Assembly: GCA_023399375.1 (NCBI GenBank) | Contig: JAEWPX010000110.1 | Location: forward strand, 76,127-140,126 | Source: Pseudomonadota bacterium | Lineage (GTDB): Bacteria > Desulfobacterota > Desulfovibrionia > Desulfovibrionales > Desulfovibrionaceae | Length of the DNA: 64,000 nt | Direction: 5' to 3' | In this document: piece by piece, positions 8,239 to 18,076 of the stretch | Position numbering within the stretch: position 1 is the stretch's first letter | Layout of the letters: every line of letters begins with the position of its first letter | Made by a program: the position numbers and the translations under genes | Notes under the pieces: generated by a model | Seen by the model: only the letters and a program-made list of their open reading frames with translations | The model's database searches: none | What the model was told of the DNA's origin: nothing

Positions 8239-8442
8239 TCACGCCGCGCCTTCGATTTCCCTGACGCGCCCGATCTGCCCGTCGGCCAGGCGCACCTTGA
8301 TGCCGCGCGAATGGTGCGGCGCCTTGGTCAGGATGTCCTTGACCACGCCATGGGTGAGCGCGCCCGTGCGCTGGTCCTTTTTGAGTACGATGGCCACGCG
8401 CAGCCCCGGGCGGATGTCGGCGCGCACCGTTCCGTCAGGCAT
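8239..8442 (-). CDS. ywbE: YwbE family protein
   Basis: 67 residues, the normal size for YwbE (TIGR03833/DUF2196). Pattern DIRPGLRVAIVLKKDQRTG ... HGVVKDILTKAPHHSRGIKVRL.DGQIGRVREI matches the family almost throughout. Function is unknown; the short beta-barrel pattern is KOW/SH3-like, suggesting a nucleic-acid or ribosome role. Its ATG overlaps the 3' end of the upstream methyltransferase by 8 nt, so the two are one minus-strand operon. Confidence 0.9.
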   Translation of the reverse strand: MPDGTVRADIRPGLRVAIVLKKDQRTGALTHGVVKDILTKAPHHSRGIKVRLADGQIGRVREIEGAA

Positions 8443-9136
8443 GGTTGCCCTCCGGCGTGAAGCGCAGAAACTTACGCGGTTTTTCGTAGCCGTCGACCAT
8501 GGGCGAGAGCGCTTCCATGCGCCAGCGCGGGGCGAAGAAATCGCGTACGTAGTCGAGCAGCAGAAAATCGCCGCCGTCCACGTACTGAGGCGGATACATC
8601 TCCCGCATCCGCTGCGGCGTCGTGCCGAGTTCCTTCCTGATCCAGTAGATTTTCTGCACCGAAAGAATCAACTCGCGTTGCGAAAGCCGTTCCAAAAAAG
8701 CCAGCGCCGGGGCGACGCGGTTTTCGGCTACGAATGTCTTGCCGATGAATTCCACGAGCATGGCGATGTCGAAACGCCGCGCCAGCAAGGGGGAGGCGGC
8801 GTCGCTGAGATCGTGGCATTCGAAGGAGACGTGCGGCAGGCCGAAATGGCGCTTGAGCAGTTCGCAACCCATAAGCACCCGGGATTCGCAGTCCACGCCG
8901 AGCACGTGCGCCGCGCCGCACCGACTGGCCTGGAAGGTGAAAAAGCCGAAATTGCAGCCGAGATCGACCACGGTGCGTCCGGAAAACGTGATGCGGGAAA
9001 AGGCGTCGAGGGTGTCGGCGTCGATGTGCTCCTTGCCCGGCATGAGCACGCTAAGATCCGTATCGTATACGGTCCGGTAACGGTGTTCGGGCGCGATGGC
9101 TTCGGCCAAGGCCAGAAACTGCTGCAACGGGGGCAT
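8435..9136 (-). CDS. Class I SAM-dependent methyltransferase
   Basis: 233 residues from the ATG at 9136 (MPPLQQFLALAEAI), preceded by GGAG; a longer frame to 9220 adds an unlikely Arg/Cys-rich leader. Motif I of Rossmann methyltransferases is TVVDLGCNFGFFTFQA, followed by GVDCES (motif II acidic residue) and ECHDLSD (motif III region). The target is unknown: there is no lipid, protein or nucleic-acid recognition motif I can identify. Reads away from uvrC with a 52-nt gap and overlaps ywbE. Confidence 0.8.
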   Translation of the reverse strand: MPPLQQFLALAEAIAPEHRYRTVYDTDLSVLMPGKEHIDADTLDAFSRITFSGRTVVDLGCNFGFFTFQASRCGAAHVLGVDCESRVLMGCELLKRHFGLPHVSFECHDLSDAASPLLARRFDIAMLVEFIGKTFVAENRVAPALAFLERLSQRELILSVQKIYWIRKELGTTPQRMREMYPPQYVDGGDFLLLDYVRDFFAPRWRMEALSPMVDGYEKPRKFLRFTPEGNHA

Positions 9137-9188
9137 TGGGACTCCGCGGGAATGGGATGGGTAACATTGCCCCAGAATGCGCGCAAGA

Positions 9189-11066
9189 TCAATCCGGCAA
9201 CTGCGATAATGCCGTTGCAATGCTTACGGCCCGCTTCTGTCCCAGTCCCGTCCGGGAGGCGATTTCCGCAATGCCGGCCGCTTTCATTGCGGCCACCGAT
9301 CCGAAAGTTTGCCACAGCAACTTCGCCGTCTTGGGCCCAACGCCCGGCAGGGCCAGCACGTCGCTGGCCAGACCGGCCTTGTTCCTGGCCCGGCGCTGGC
9401 GGCCGATGGAAAATTCGTGCACCGCATCGCGCACGCGTTGCAGGAAAAGGAGCTCCGGCGACCCAGGCCGCAGCGCCAACGGATTCTTGCGGCCCGGTAC
9501 GTGAACCACGTCGTGCATCTCGTTTTGGGCGCGGGTGTCGCCCTTTGAGATGGCGGCCAGGGCGAAGGCCCCGCCCGCGCCGGCCGCGTCGAGAGCCCGG
9601 GCGACGGCCTCGAGCTGGCCCTTGCCGCCGTCGATGAGGAGCAGCTCCGGCCAGGGAGGCCCGGCGGCGGCGCGCTTGGCCGCAAAAGACGCCAGCGCCA
9701 GGTAATCGTCGGACGTGCCTTCGAGTTCGGGAAAGGCGTAGGCGCGGTAATCGCGTTTCTTCGGCGCGCCGTCCTCGAAGACGACGAGGCCCACGCGCAC
9801 GCCCCTGCCGCCGAGGTGCGAGACGTCCACGGCCTCGATGCGCGAAAGCAGCGGCAGGCCGAACTTGGCCGCAAGCGCGGGCAGCACGTCGCGCTCGGCG
9901 GCCTTGGCCGCCTCTTCGGCGGCGCGGCGGGCGTTGACCTCGGCCAGGGCAAGGAGCTTGCGTTCCTCGCGCCCGCGCGGCGCGCCAAAGCGCACGGCAG
10001 CGCCCCGGCGCTCCTCCAGGATCTCGGCCAGGGCCTGGGCGTCGCCCTGTCCTTCGCCGCCGGCCTCGTCGGGACTTGCGGTCGCGCCGGCCGCTTCGCC
10101 GCCGGCCTCCGGGGCCAGGGCCTCGGGCACCACCACGCGGGGGGGGATGAAACTCTCGGGCCGGTAGAACTGGGTCAGCGCGCTGCCCGCCGCCCAGACG
10201 GCCTCGCCGGCCTCGAGTCCCGGGAAAAAGAAGGTCTTGCGGTCAAGCAGCCGCCCCTGGCGCACGAACAGGATGCAAAGTCCCACGCCCTGCGCCGTGG
10301 CGGCGAATCCGACCACATCCATGTCGACCAGGCGCGTGAGCACGGTCGCCTGGCCCTCGACGGTGCGGCGCATAGCCCTAAGCAGGTCGCGCAGCCCGGC
10401 GGCCTTCTCGAAGGCGAGGGTCTCGGCCGCCTCGGCCATCTCCTTTTCCACGTTTTTCATGACCTCGGCCGAGCGGCCCGTCAAAAACGCCTCCACCCGG
10501 CGCACGAGCTCCATATAGGCGTCGGCGTCCACGGCCTTGACGCAGGGGGCCAGGCACTGGCCGATGAAATGGTACAGGCACGGCCGCACGCGGTTGGCCA
10601 TGGCCCGGTCGCCGCACTTGCGCAGGGGAAAGACCCGGCCGAGCTCCTTCCAGGTGGCCCTGGCGGCGGCCGCCGAGGTGAAGGGACCGAAATAGGCCGC
10701 GCCGTCGCGCGCCACGCGCCGGGTAAAGGCCAGCCTCGGGAAGGGCGAGCGCTTGTCGAGCTTGAAAAGAATGTAGTTCTTGTCGTCCTTGAGCACCACG
10801 TTGTAGCGCGGCCGGTACTTCTTTATCAGGCTCGACTCGAGGAGCAACGCCTCCTTTTCCGAGGCGGTCAGCAGCACCTCCACGGCCTCCACGCGGGCGA
10901 CCAGGGCGGCGGTCTTGACCGTGTGGCCGGCATCGCCGCGAAAATAGGAACCGAGGCGGGCGCGCAGGTTTTTCGCTTTGCCGACGTAGAGAATTTTACC
11001 ACGCGGGCCTTTCATAAGATAAACGCCCGGAGACGTTGGGTAATTTTGCGTTTCGAAGACGAACAT
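9189..11066 (-). CDS. uvrC: Excinuclease ABC subunit C
   Basis: 625 residues, normal UvrC size. Makes both incisions in nucleotide-excision repair with UvrAB. Domains in order: GIY-YIG nuclease (SPGVYLMKG ... ILYVGKAKNLRARLGSYF, residues about 12-40), the Cys-rich segment, a UVR motif near 205-240 that binds UvrB, the RNase H-like second nuclease (AVDVSHLGG ... GVVFEDG type, about 410-540), and the terminal double HhH (LPGVGPKTAKLLWQTFGS ... GLGQKRAVSIATAL). A Glu/Ala/Gly-rich insert near residues 310-350 is longer than in E. coli. The Shine-Dalgarno is weak (gcgggg). Confidence 0.96.
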   Translation of the reverse strand: MFVFETQNYPTSPGVYLMKGPRGKILYVGKAKNLRARLGSYFRGDAGHTVKTAALVARVEAVEVLLTASEKEALLLESSLIKKYRPRYNVVLKDDKNYILFKLDKRSPFPRLAFTRRVARDGAAYFGPFTSAAAARATWKELGRVFPLRKCGDRAMANRVRPCLYHFIGQCLAPCVKAVDADAYMELVRRVEAFLTGRSAEVMKNVEKEMAEAAETLAFEKAAGLRDLLRAMRRTVEGQATVLTRLVDMDVVGFAATAQGVGLCILFVRQGRLLDRKTFFFPGLEAGEAVWAAGSALTQFYRPESFIPPRVVVPEALAPEAGGEAAGATASPDEAGGEGQGDAQALAEILEERRGAAVRFGAPRGREERKLLALAEVNARRAAEEAAKAAERDVLPALAAKFGLPLLSRIEAVDVSHLGGRGVRVGLVVFEDGAPKKRDYRAYAFPELEGTSDDYLALASFAAKRAAAGPPWPELLLIDGGKGQLEAVARALDAAGAGGAFALAAISKGDTRAQNEMHDVVHVPGRKNPLALRPGSPELLFLQRVRDAVHEFSIGRQRRARNKAGLASDVLALPGVGPKTAKLLWQTFGSVAAMKAAGIAEIASRTGLGQKRAVSIATALSQLPD

Positions 11067-11182
11067 GGCCCCGCACGATAGCCCGGCGGCGGCGCGGACT
11101 CAAGCCCAAGCATGACAACCTTTCGTCTTCGGGCTAAGGCTCCCTTGCTCTTGGAGAAAGACGCGTGTAGGAACAGGCGAAC

Positions 11183-11653
11183 ATGACAGCGACGCGACCC
11201 AGGCGGATTTCGGTCATCGGCGCGGGCTCCTGCGACGCGGCCACGGCCGCCGCGGCCCGGCGACTGGGGACCCTGCTCGCCGTGTGCGGCTTCGAGGTTG
11301 TCTGCGGCGGCGGGGGGGGCGTCATGGAGGCCGTATGCCGCGGCGCACGGGAAGCCGGCGGCCGGACCATCGGCATCCTGCCCGGAAACGACCGCGAGGC
11401 GGCCAATCCCCACGTCGAGGTGGCCATCGCCACCGGCATGGGTATCGCGCGCAATGTTTTGGTGGTAGTAAACGGCGACGCGGCCGTCGCCGTGGCCGGC
11501 GGAGCCGGCACCCTGTCGGAAATCGGCCTGGCGCTGAAACTCGGCCGGCCCGTGGTCGCCCTTGGCCACTACGGGACCCTGCCCGGCGTCACAGCGGCCG
11601 CAAGCCCGGAAGAGGCGGCGCAGACCGTCGCCGCCCTGCTCGACGGCTCGTAA
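11183..11653 (+). CDS. TIGR00725 family protein (LOG/Rossmann-like nucleotide binding)
   Basis: 156 residues. Pattern ISVIGAGSC ... GFEVVCGGGGGVMEAVCRGAREAGGRTIGILPG and VVNGDAAVAVAGGAGTLSEIGLALKLGRPV is typical of the TIGR00725 group, relatives of the LOG/lysine-decarboxylase-like nucleotide-processing family. The PGGxGTxxE motif of LOG appears here as AGGAGTLSE, retaining the Glu. Likely a nucleotide-binding or hydrolysing cytoplasmic protein. The HIT-family gene starts 20 nt downstream, so a shared nucleotide-related function is plausible but unproven. Confidence 0.83.
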   Translation: MTATRPRRISVIGAGSCDAATAAAARRLGTLLAVCGFEVVCGGGGGVMEAVCRGAREAGGRTIGILPGNDREAANPHVEVAIATGMGIARNVLVVVNGDAAVAVAGGAGTLSEIGLALKLGRPVVALGHYGTLPGVTAAASPEEAAQTVAALLDGS

Positions 11654-11673
11654 CGGTTGGGAGTTTTATCCGC

Positions 11674-12177
11674 ATGGTTGAAGTGTTGTGGGCGCCCTGG
11701 CGCATGGATTACATCCTCGGGCCCAAGCCCGACGCCTGCGTGTTCTGCCTGCCCGAGGACACCCATGAAGACAGGGAGCGGCTGGTCCTGGCCCGGGGCC
11801 GGCACACGTTCGTCATCATGAACAAGTTTCCCTACAATTCCGGACATCTGATGGTGACGCCCTTTCGCCACGCCAGCTGCCTCACCGAGCTTACGCCCGG
11901 GGAGACGCTGGAAATGACCCGCGGGCTCACCTATTGCACCAAGGCGATGCAGGAGGCCATGCGGCCCCAGGGCATCAACATCGGGCTCAACCTCGGCGAG
12001 GCGGCCGGCGCCGGCATCGCCGCCCATCTGCACTTCCAGATGGTGCCGCGCTGGAACGGCGACTCCTCGTTCATGGCCGTATTCGGAGAAACGCGGGTCG
12101 TGCCGCAGCTTCTGCTCTCCACGTATGACCGGCTGTTACCGTTCTTCAAGGGTTACCACGCAACCGTTACGTCGTGA
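11674..12177 (+). CDS. HIT-family nucleotide hydrolase/phosphorylase
   Basis: 167 residues from the ATG at 11674. The start VLWAPWRMDYI with CVFC at residues 22-25 is shared with the Ap4A-phosphorylase-like HIT branch. The active-site triad region is HLHFQMVPRW, with His118, His120 and Gln122, that is H-x-H-x-Q rather than the H-x-H-x-H of Hint/FHIT hydrolases. In the superfamily, H-x-H-x-Q occurs in GalT and Ap4A phosphorylases, so a phosphorylase or nucleotidyl-transfer reaction should be considered. Follows the TIGR00725 gene and precedes a LapA-domain gene by 13 nt. Confidence 0.88.
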   Translation: MVEVLWAPWRMDYILGPKPDACVFCLPEDTHEDRERLVLARGRHTFVIMNKFPYNSGHLMVTPFRHASCLTELTPGETLEMTRGLTYCTKAMQEAMRPQGINIGLNLGEAAGAGIAAHLHFQMVPRWNGDSSFMAVFGETRVVPQLLLSTYDRLLPFFKGYHATVTS

Positions 12178-12190
12178 CAAGGAGGCCTCC

Positions 12191-12595
12191 ATGCGCGTGA
12201 TCAAAGTGCTTTTCCTGCTCGTGTTCTTCTTCGTCTGCATGCTCTTTTTCGTGCAGAACACCGCCATTCTGGAAACGCCCCTGCTGCTCAAGCTCGGCGC
12301 GTTCGGCTACATGGTGCAAAGCCCGGCCGTGCCCTTCTACGTGGTGCTCCTGATCTCCTTCGTGGCGGGCGGGCTTTTCTGCACCCTGTACTTCCTGGCC
12401 GAGAAGGTTCGCCTGGCCACCAGCGTGCGCAGCCTGCAAAACAAGGTCAACGCCATGGAAAAGCAGCTCGCCGCCCAGAAGAAGTCCACGGTCGCCTCGC
12501 CCATCGTGGCTCCGAGCTACGCCGCGGCCGCTTCCGTGTCTTCCGCGCCCGCTCCCGCCGCCGCCCCGGCCACGGACAATAAGGCCGACGCCTAG
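12191..12595 (+). CDS. LapA (DUF1049) domain inner-membrane protein
   Basis: 134 residues from the ATG at 12191, with AAGGAGG just upstream. Two transmembrane helices (about 4-22 and 43-66) with the DUF1049 hallmark FVQNTAILETPLLL between them, then a coiled-coil stretch (VRSLQNKVNAMEKQLAAQ) and an Ala/Pro/Ser-rich tail. In E. coli LapA (with LapB) links to lipopolysaccharide assembly control. No lapB-like gene is beside it here. Confidence 0.85.
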   Translation: MRVIKVLFLLVFFFVCMLFFVQNTAILETPLLLKLGAFGYMVQSPAVPFYVVLLISFVAGGLFCTLYFLAEKVRLATSVRSLQNKVNAMEKQLAAQKKSTVASPIVAPSYAAAASVSSAPAPAAAPATDNKADA

Positions 12596-12631
12596 CTCGT
12601 CGCCGCGTTTTCCGCCGTGGGGGAAATCAAG

Positions 12632-15271
12632 ATGACCCCCATGCTGGAGCAGTATCTGCGCGTCAAGGGAGAACATCCCGGCGCACTGCTGTTCTACCGC
12701 ATGGGGGACTTCTATGAAATGTTCTTCGAGGACGCCGTCACGGCGGCCCGGGAACTCCAACTGACGCTCACCTCGCGCAATCCCGACGCCGAGGCCCCCA
12801 TCCCCATGTGCGGCGTGCCCCACCACGCCGTCGAAGGGTATCTGGCCGAACTGCTGGACAAGGGCTTCAAGGTCGCCGTGTGCGACCAGATAGAAGACCC
12901 CAAGCAGGCCAAGGGCCTCGTCAAACGGGCCGTCACCCGCGTGCTCACCCCGGGCACCGCCGTCGAGGAAGGAAACCTGCGCGCCAAGGAGCACAACTAC
13001 CTGGCCGCGCTCTACTACGACGCCGACGAACGCGCCGGCGGCCTGGCCTGGGTCGATTTCTCCACCGGCGAATGGTCCGGACTCTTTTCCCGCGATGCCG
13101 CCCGCCTCTGGCAGTGGATGGTCAAGATCGGCCCGCGCGAACTACTGCTGCCAGACGGCCAGGAGCCCCCCCGGGACATCCCGCACGAGGGCGTGCACAT
13201 CAGCCGCTTTCCCGTCAAACCTCATTTCGATTTCGCCGGCGGCCGCGACAAGGTATTGCGAGCCCAGGCCGTGGCCGACCTCGACGCCCTGGACGTGGGC
13301 GACAAGCCGCAGCTCGTGCGGGCCATGGGCGCGCTGCTCACGTACCTGACCGCCACGCAGATGCGCGACCTCGGGCACCTGCGCCCGTTTAAGCCCGTCA
13401 ACCTCGGCCGACACATGCTCCTCGACGAGGTGACCGAACGCAACCTGGAGCTCTTCCGCCGCCTGGACGGGCGCAAGGGTAAGGGCACGCTCTGGCACGT
13501 CCTCGACCGCACGGTCACGGCCATGGGCGGACGGCTGCTCGAATCCATGCTGCGCCAGCCGTGGCTCGACCTCGCGCCCATAACCGAGACGCAGGAGGCC
13601 GTGGCCTGGCTCGTGGAGGACGTGGACCGCCGCGAGGCCCTTGGCGCGGCGTTGGCCGACGTCCATGACCTGGAGCGGTTGACCACGCGCATTTTTTTAA
13701 ACCGCGCCGCGCCGCGCGACTTCACCGCCCTGCGCCAGTCGCTGCGCGTCCTGCCGGCCCTTCGCGACCGGGCAGACGCGGGCGAGGCCGCGCCCGAGGC
13801 CGCGCGGGAGCTTTTTTCCGGCTGGGACGACCTGGACGACATCCGCGATCTGCTCGACCGGGCGCTGGTGGATGCGCCGCCGGTCCTCGTCACCGAGGGC
13901 GGGCTCTTCCGGCCGGGCTACCATCCCGAGCTCGACGAGCTTATGGAACTCACCGAGCACGGCGAGGCCCGCATCCAGGAGCTTTTCGCCAGCGAGCGCG
14001 AGGCGTGCAGCCTGCCCAAGCTCAAGCTCGGCTACAACCGGGTGTTCGGCTACTATTTCGAGCTCTCCAAAGCCGGCGGCTACCCGCCCGAGCATTTCGA
14101 GCGCCGCCAGACGCTGGCCAACTGCGAGCGCTACGTGACCCCGGCGCTCAAGGAGCTGGAAGAGAAGCTCACCGCCGCCGGAGACAAGCGCAAGAGCCTC
14201 GAATACAATCTCTTCACCGAACTGCGCGGCCGCATCGCCGCCGTGCGCGACCGCATCATGGAGACCGCCGCCCGGGTGGCGCGCCTGGACGTCTGGCAGG
14301 GGCTGGCCACGGCCGCGACCGCGGGCGACTGGACCCGGCCCGTGCTGCGCCAGGATCTCTCCCTCGCCATCAAGGCCGGCCGCCATCCCGTGGTCGAGGC
14401 CGTGCAGGGCGTGGGCAACTACGTGCCCAACGACGTGACGCTTACCGACGCCGCCAAGCTGCTGCTCATCACCGGCCCCAACATGGCCGGCAAATCGACC
14501 GTGCTGCGCCAGACGGCGCTCATCGCCATCCTGGCGCAGATCGGCTCCTTCGTGCCGGCGGCGCGGGCGGAGATCGGCCTCGTCGATCGCGTGTTCTGCC
14601 GCGTCGGCGCCTCGGACAACCTCGCCCAGGGGCAGTCCACGTTCATGGTCGAGATGATGGAGACCGCGCGCATCCTGCGCCAGGCCGGCCGGCGCAGCCT
14701 CATCATCCTCGACGAGATCGGCCGGGGCACGGCCACCTTCGACGGCCTGGCCCTGGCCTGGGCCGTGGTCGAGGACCTGTGCGGCCGCGACGACGGCCTT
14801 GGCGTGCGCACGCTGTTCGCCACGCACTACCATGAGCTGACGGCCCTGGAAGGCCGTTTGCCCGGCCTTCGCAACGCCAACATCGCGGTCAAGGAATGGA
14901 AGGGCGACATCGTGTTCCTGCGCCGCCTCCTGCCCGGCCCCGCCGACCGCAGCTACGGCGTGGAAGTGGCTAAGCTCGCCGGCGTGCCGCGAAACGTGGT
15001 AAAACGCGCCCGGGAGATCCTGACCGATCTCGAGCGCAGCCGCGAACCGGGCAAGGCGGCAAGCAGCGGGCGCGAACTGGGCCAGCCCGCCCTGCCCGGC
15101 CTCCTCGGCGGTCTCGCCGCCCCGGCCGAGACCGCGCCGCCGCATGCTGAAAGCCTGCTTCTTGACGAACTCTCCCGCCTCGAACTAGACCGGATGACGC
15201 CGCTCGAGGCCCTGACGAAATTGTGCGACTGGAAGAATCGCTTCAGCGGCCCCGCACCCCAAGGAGACTGA
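12632..15271 (+). CDS. mutS: DNA mismatch repair protein MutS
   Basis: 879 residues from the ATG at 12632, which has GGGGGAA at good spacing; an in-frame GTG at 12617 would add five residues. MutS recognises mispairs. Seen: the mismatch-reading Phe-x-Glu in GDFYEMFFEDA near residue 30, connector and lever domains, Walker A GPNMAGKST (about residue 614), the signature DNLAQGQSTFMVEM, Walker B LIILDEIGRGTATFDG and ATHYHEL. A C-terminal tail contains the beta-clamp-like/tetramer region. Followed after 3 nt by lysA. Confidence 0.97.
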   Translation: MTPMLEQYLRVKGEHPGALLFYRMGDFYEMFFEDAVTAARELQLTLTSRNPDAEAPIPMCGVPHHAVEGYLAELLDKGFKVAVCDQIEDPKQAKGLVKRAVTRVLTPGTAVEEGNLRAKEHNYLAALYYDADERAGGLAWVDFSTGEWSGLFSRDAARLWQWMVKIGPRELLLPDGQEPPRDIPHEGVHISRFPVKPHFDFAGGRDKVLRAQAVADLDALDVGDKPQLVRAMGALLTYLTATQMRDLGHLRPFKPVNLGRHMLLDEVTERNLELFRRLDGRKGKGTLWHVLDRTVTAMGGRLLESMLRQPWLDLAPITETQEAVAWLVEDVDRREALGAALADVHDLERLTTRIFLNRAAPRDFTALRQSLRVLPALRDRADAGEAAPEAARELFSGWDDLDDIRDLLDRALVDAPPVLVTEGGLFRPGYHPELDELMELTEHGEARIQELFASEREACSLPKLKLGYNRVFGYYFELSKAGGYPPEHFERRQTLANCERYVTPALKELEEKLTAAGDKRKSLEYNLFTELRGRIAAVRDRIMETAARVARLDVWQGLATAATAGDWTRPVLRQDLSLAIKAGRHPVVEAVQGVGNYVPNDVTLTDAAKLLLITGPNMAGKSTVLRQTALIAILAQIGSFVPAARAEIGLVDRVFCRVGASDNLAQGQSTFMVEMMETARILRQAGRRSLIILDEIGRGTATFDGLALAWAVVEDLCGRDDGLGVRTLFATHYHELTALEGRLPGLRNANIAVKEWKGDIVFLRRLLPGPADRSYGVEVAKLAGVPRNVVKRAREILTDLERSREPGKAASSGRELGQPALPGLLGGLAAPAETAPPHAESLLLDELSRLELDRMTPLEALTKLCDWKNRFSGPAPQGD

Positions 15272-15274
15272 CGC

Positions 15275-16513
<1,239 letters not shown>

Positions 16514-16556
16514 AGCCGCCTGCGCGTTCGTACGGCGACAATCCTGTGACGGCCAA

Positions 16557-16605
16557 ACGGCCGCGTCGCGTTGCAGCCGTTCCTGCGCGCCCGCGGCCGT
16601 TTTTC
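16557..16605 (+). terminator. Candidate intrinsic terminator after lysA
   Basis: aacggccgcg (16557-16566) is the exact reverse complement of cgcggccgtt (16593-16602), and TTTTT follows at 16601-16605. The loop is long (26 nt), so efficiency is uncertain. It would end the 11183-16513 transcription unit. Confidence 0.55.
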
Positions 16606-16735
16606 GTTGCGCCTTGAAACGCCTCCCGCCTTGACCGAAGCGGATCGCATTATTACGTAAAGTATTCGCACAGCCCGCGCCGCGGCGGACTGCGCGGCGC
16701 GTTCCCGCGAAAACCGCTCCCGGAGGTCGTCGGTC

Positions 16736-17272
16736 GTGAATGCAGCCCTGCCCGTCCTTCTGGCCATGCAGATCGTCTTTTGCGGGGACAGCATCACCAA
16801 GGGCTGGGAAATCTACAACCTGTTCGACCAGCCGCGCAAAGTCTTCGTCAACGGCGTCGAATCCTGCACCAGCGCGGACATCCTGAAGCGCATCGAGCCC
16901 ATCGCCCGCCAGAAGCCGCACAAGCTCTTCCTCATGATCGGCATCAACGAGATCGGCACGCAAAAGCGCATCATCGACAACTACGACAAGATCATCAAGA
17001 AAATCCAGGAGCTGTCGCCCTACACGCTCATTTACGTGCAAAGCATCCTGCCCACCCGCACGGACGCCATCGACAACGCCGACGTCATCGCCACCAACAA
17101 CCGCCTCAGGGAACTGGTGGCCAGGCAGAACCATTTCGTCCGCTATCTCGACCTCTACGATTCCTTCCTCGCCGACGACGGCAAGCTCGGCCCCAATTTT
17201 ACCGAGGACGGCATCCACCTGACCAAAAACGGCTATTCGCTCTGGAAAAAGCTCATCGTCAGCCAGATGTGA
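16736..17272 (+). CDS. SGNH/GDSL-family hydrolase
   Basis: 178 residues from the GTG at 16736, with GGAGG 9-10 nt upstream. SGNH blocks: IVFCGDSITKGWEIYN (Ser nucleophile), the Gly of the oxyanion hole in FVNGVES, MIGINEIG (block III, Asn), and DGIHLTKNGY (Asp-x-x-His). No signal peptide, so a cytoplasmic esterase is likely. It is unlike the three DUF459 relatives at 52222-55354. A cupin gene starts 17 nt downstream, suggesting a two-gene unit. Confidence 0.85.
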   Translation: MNAALPVLLAMQIVFCGDSITKGWEIYNLFDQPRKVFVNGVESCTSADILKRIEPIARQKPHKLFLMIGINEIGTQKRIIDNYDKIIKKIQELSPYTLIYVQSILPTRTDAIDNADVIATNNRLRELVARQNHFVRYLDLYDSFLADDGKLGPNFTEDGIHLTKNGYSLWKKLIVSQM

Positions 17273-17289
17273 CGCGTCCAGGAGGTCTA

Positions 17290-17616
17290 ATGGGAACAGA
17301 CGCCCCGCCCCCCTACGCCATCGCCGGCAAGGAACTGCTCCTCGACACGCCCGAAGCGCGTGCGACGCTCATGACGCTCGCGCCCGGCCAGCGCATTCCG
17401 CCCCACCGCCACACACACGTGACCGACCACACCTTCTGCCTCTCCGGGGCGGCCGTGATCACGCTCCACGGTCCCGAGGAAACCCTGTCCCTCAGGACCG
17501 GCGACGCCTCGCGCGTGCCGCCCGGGCGCGTGCACGAAGTGGCCAACGCCGGCGAGACGCCCGCGCGCCTGCTGCTCCTCCAGGGTCCCGGGGCCTACGA
17601 TTTCCTGCCTGCCTGA
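17290..17616 (+). CDS. Cupin domain protein
   Basis: 108 residues, a single cupin barrel. Motif 1: PGQRIPPHRHTHVTDHTFCLSG carries the His-x-His and later acidic/His metal ligands. Motif 2: RTGDASRVPPGRVHEVANAG carries the final His. AGGAGGT lies just upstream of the ATG at 17290. A metal-binding small-molecule enzyme or sensor; the substrate is not evident. Probably co-transcribed with the SGNH hydrolase. Confidence 0.85.
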   Translation: MGTDAPPPYAIAGKELLLDTPEARATLMTLAPGQRIPPHRHTHVTDHTFCLSGAAVITLHGPEETLSLRTGDASRVPPGRVHEVANAGETPARLLLLQGPGAYDFLPA

Positions 17617-17739
17617 GGAGCGCCGTCGCCCGGATGCAGCCGTTTTTTCGCGCAGTCGTCATGACAACCGCAGAAAAGATGGTTATGAGGGTCGAATATC
17701 CCCTGTGCAACCCAAATGCCATCCGAAAAGGAGCGCATC

Positions 17740-17997
17740 ATGAGCGAAAAATCCGATCTGTTCCACTGCGACGAGAAAATGCTGACCTACGATGCCGCCG
17801 TCATCCTGGAAAAATTCGTGGACGGCTTGCGCCAGCGCAAGCTGGCCGCCACCACCGAGGAAGGCCCGGTCTGCATCGACCTGCCGCTGCTGACCCAGCT
17901 GGAAATAAGCTTCAAGCAGAAGGTGAAACCCGGCAAGTCCAAGCGCAAGCTCTCCATCGAGCTGGCCTGGAAGGAAGAGGAAGCGGCCGGCGAATAG
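17740..17997 (+). CDS. Amphi-Trp domain protein
   Basis: 85 residues from the ATG at 17740, with AAAAGGAG upstream. Matches the small amphi-Trp family (TIGR04354): ...AAVILEKFVDGLRQRK in the first half and LEISFKQKVKPGKSKRKLSIELAW with the amphipathic strands and terminal Trp. Function is unknown; family members are found in delta-proteobacteria, archaea and halophiles. Followed by a strong bidirectional terminator. Confidence 0.83.
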   Translation: MSEKSDLFHCDEKMLTYDAAVILEKFVDGLRQRKLAATTEEGPVCIDLPLLTQLEISFKQKVKPGKSKRKLSIELAWKEEEAAGE

Positions 17998-18015
17998 CCT
18001 GCCGCGCACGCCCGC

Positions 18016-18055
18016 AAAAAAACGCCCTCCCCGGCTCCCGGGGAGGGCGTTTGCA
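18016..18055. terminator. Bidirectional intrinsic terminator
   Basis: A perfect 14-bp stem, aacgccctccccgg (18021-18034) / ccggggagggcgtt (18038-18051), closes a 3-nt loop. It is flanked by A7 on the left and TTT on the right, so it can stop the plus-strand amphi-Trp transcript and, with the stronger U run, the minus-strand FMN-enzyme transcript. Confidence 0.9.
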
Positions 18056-18076
18056 TTTGGCGTCGCCGCCCTGGCT

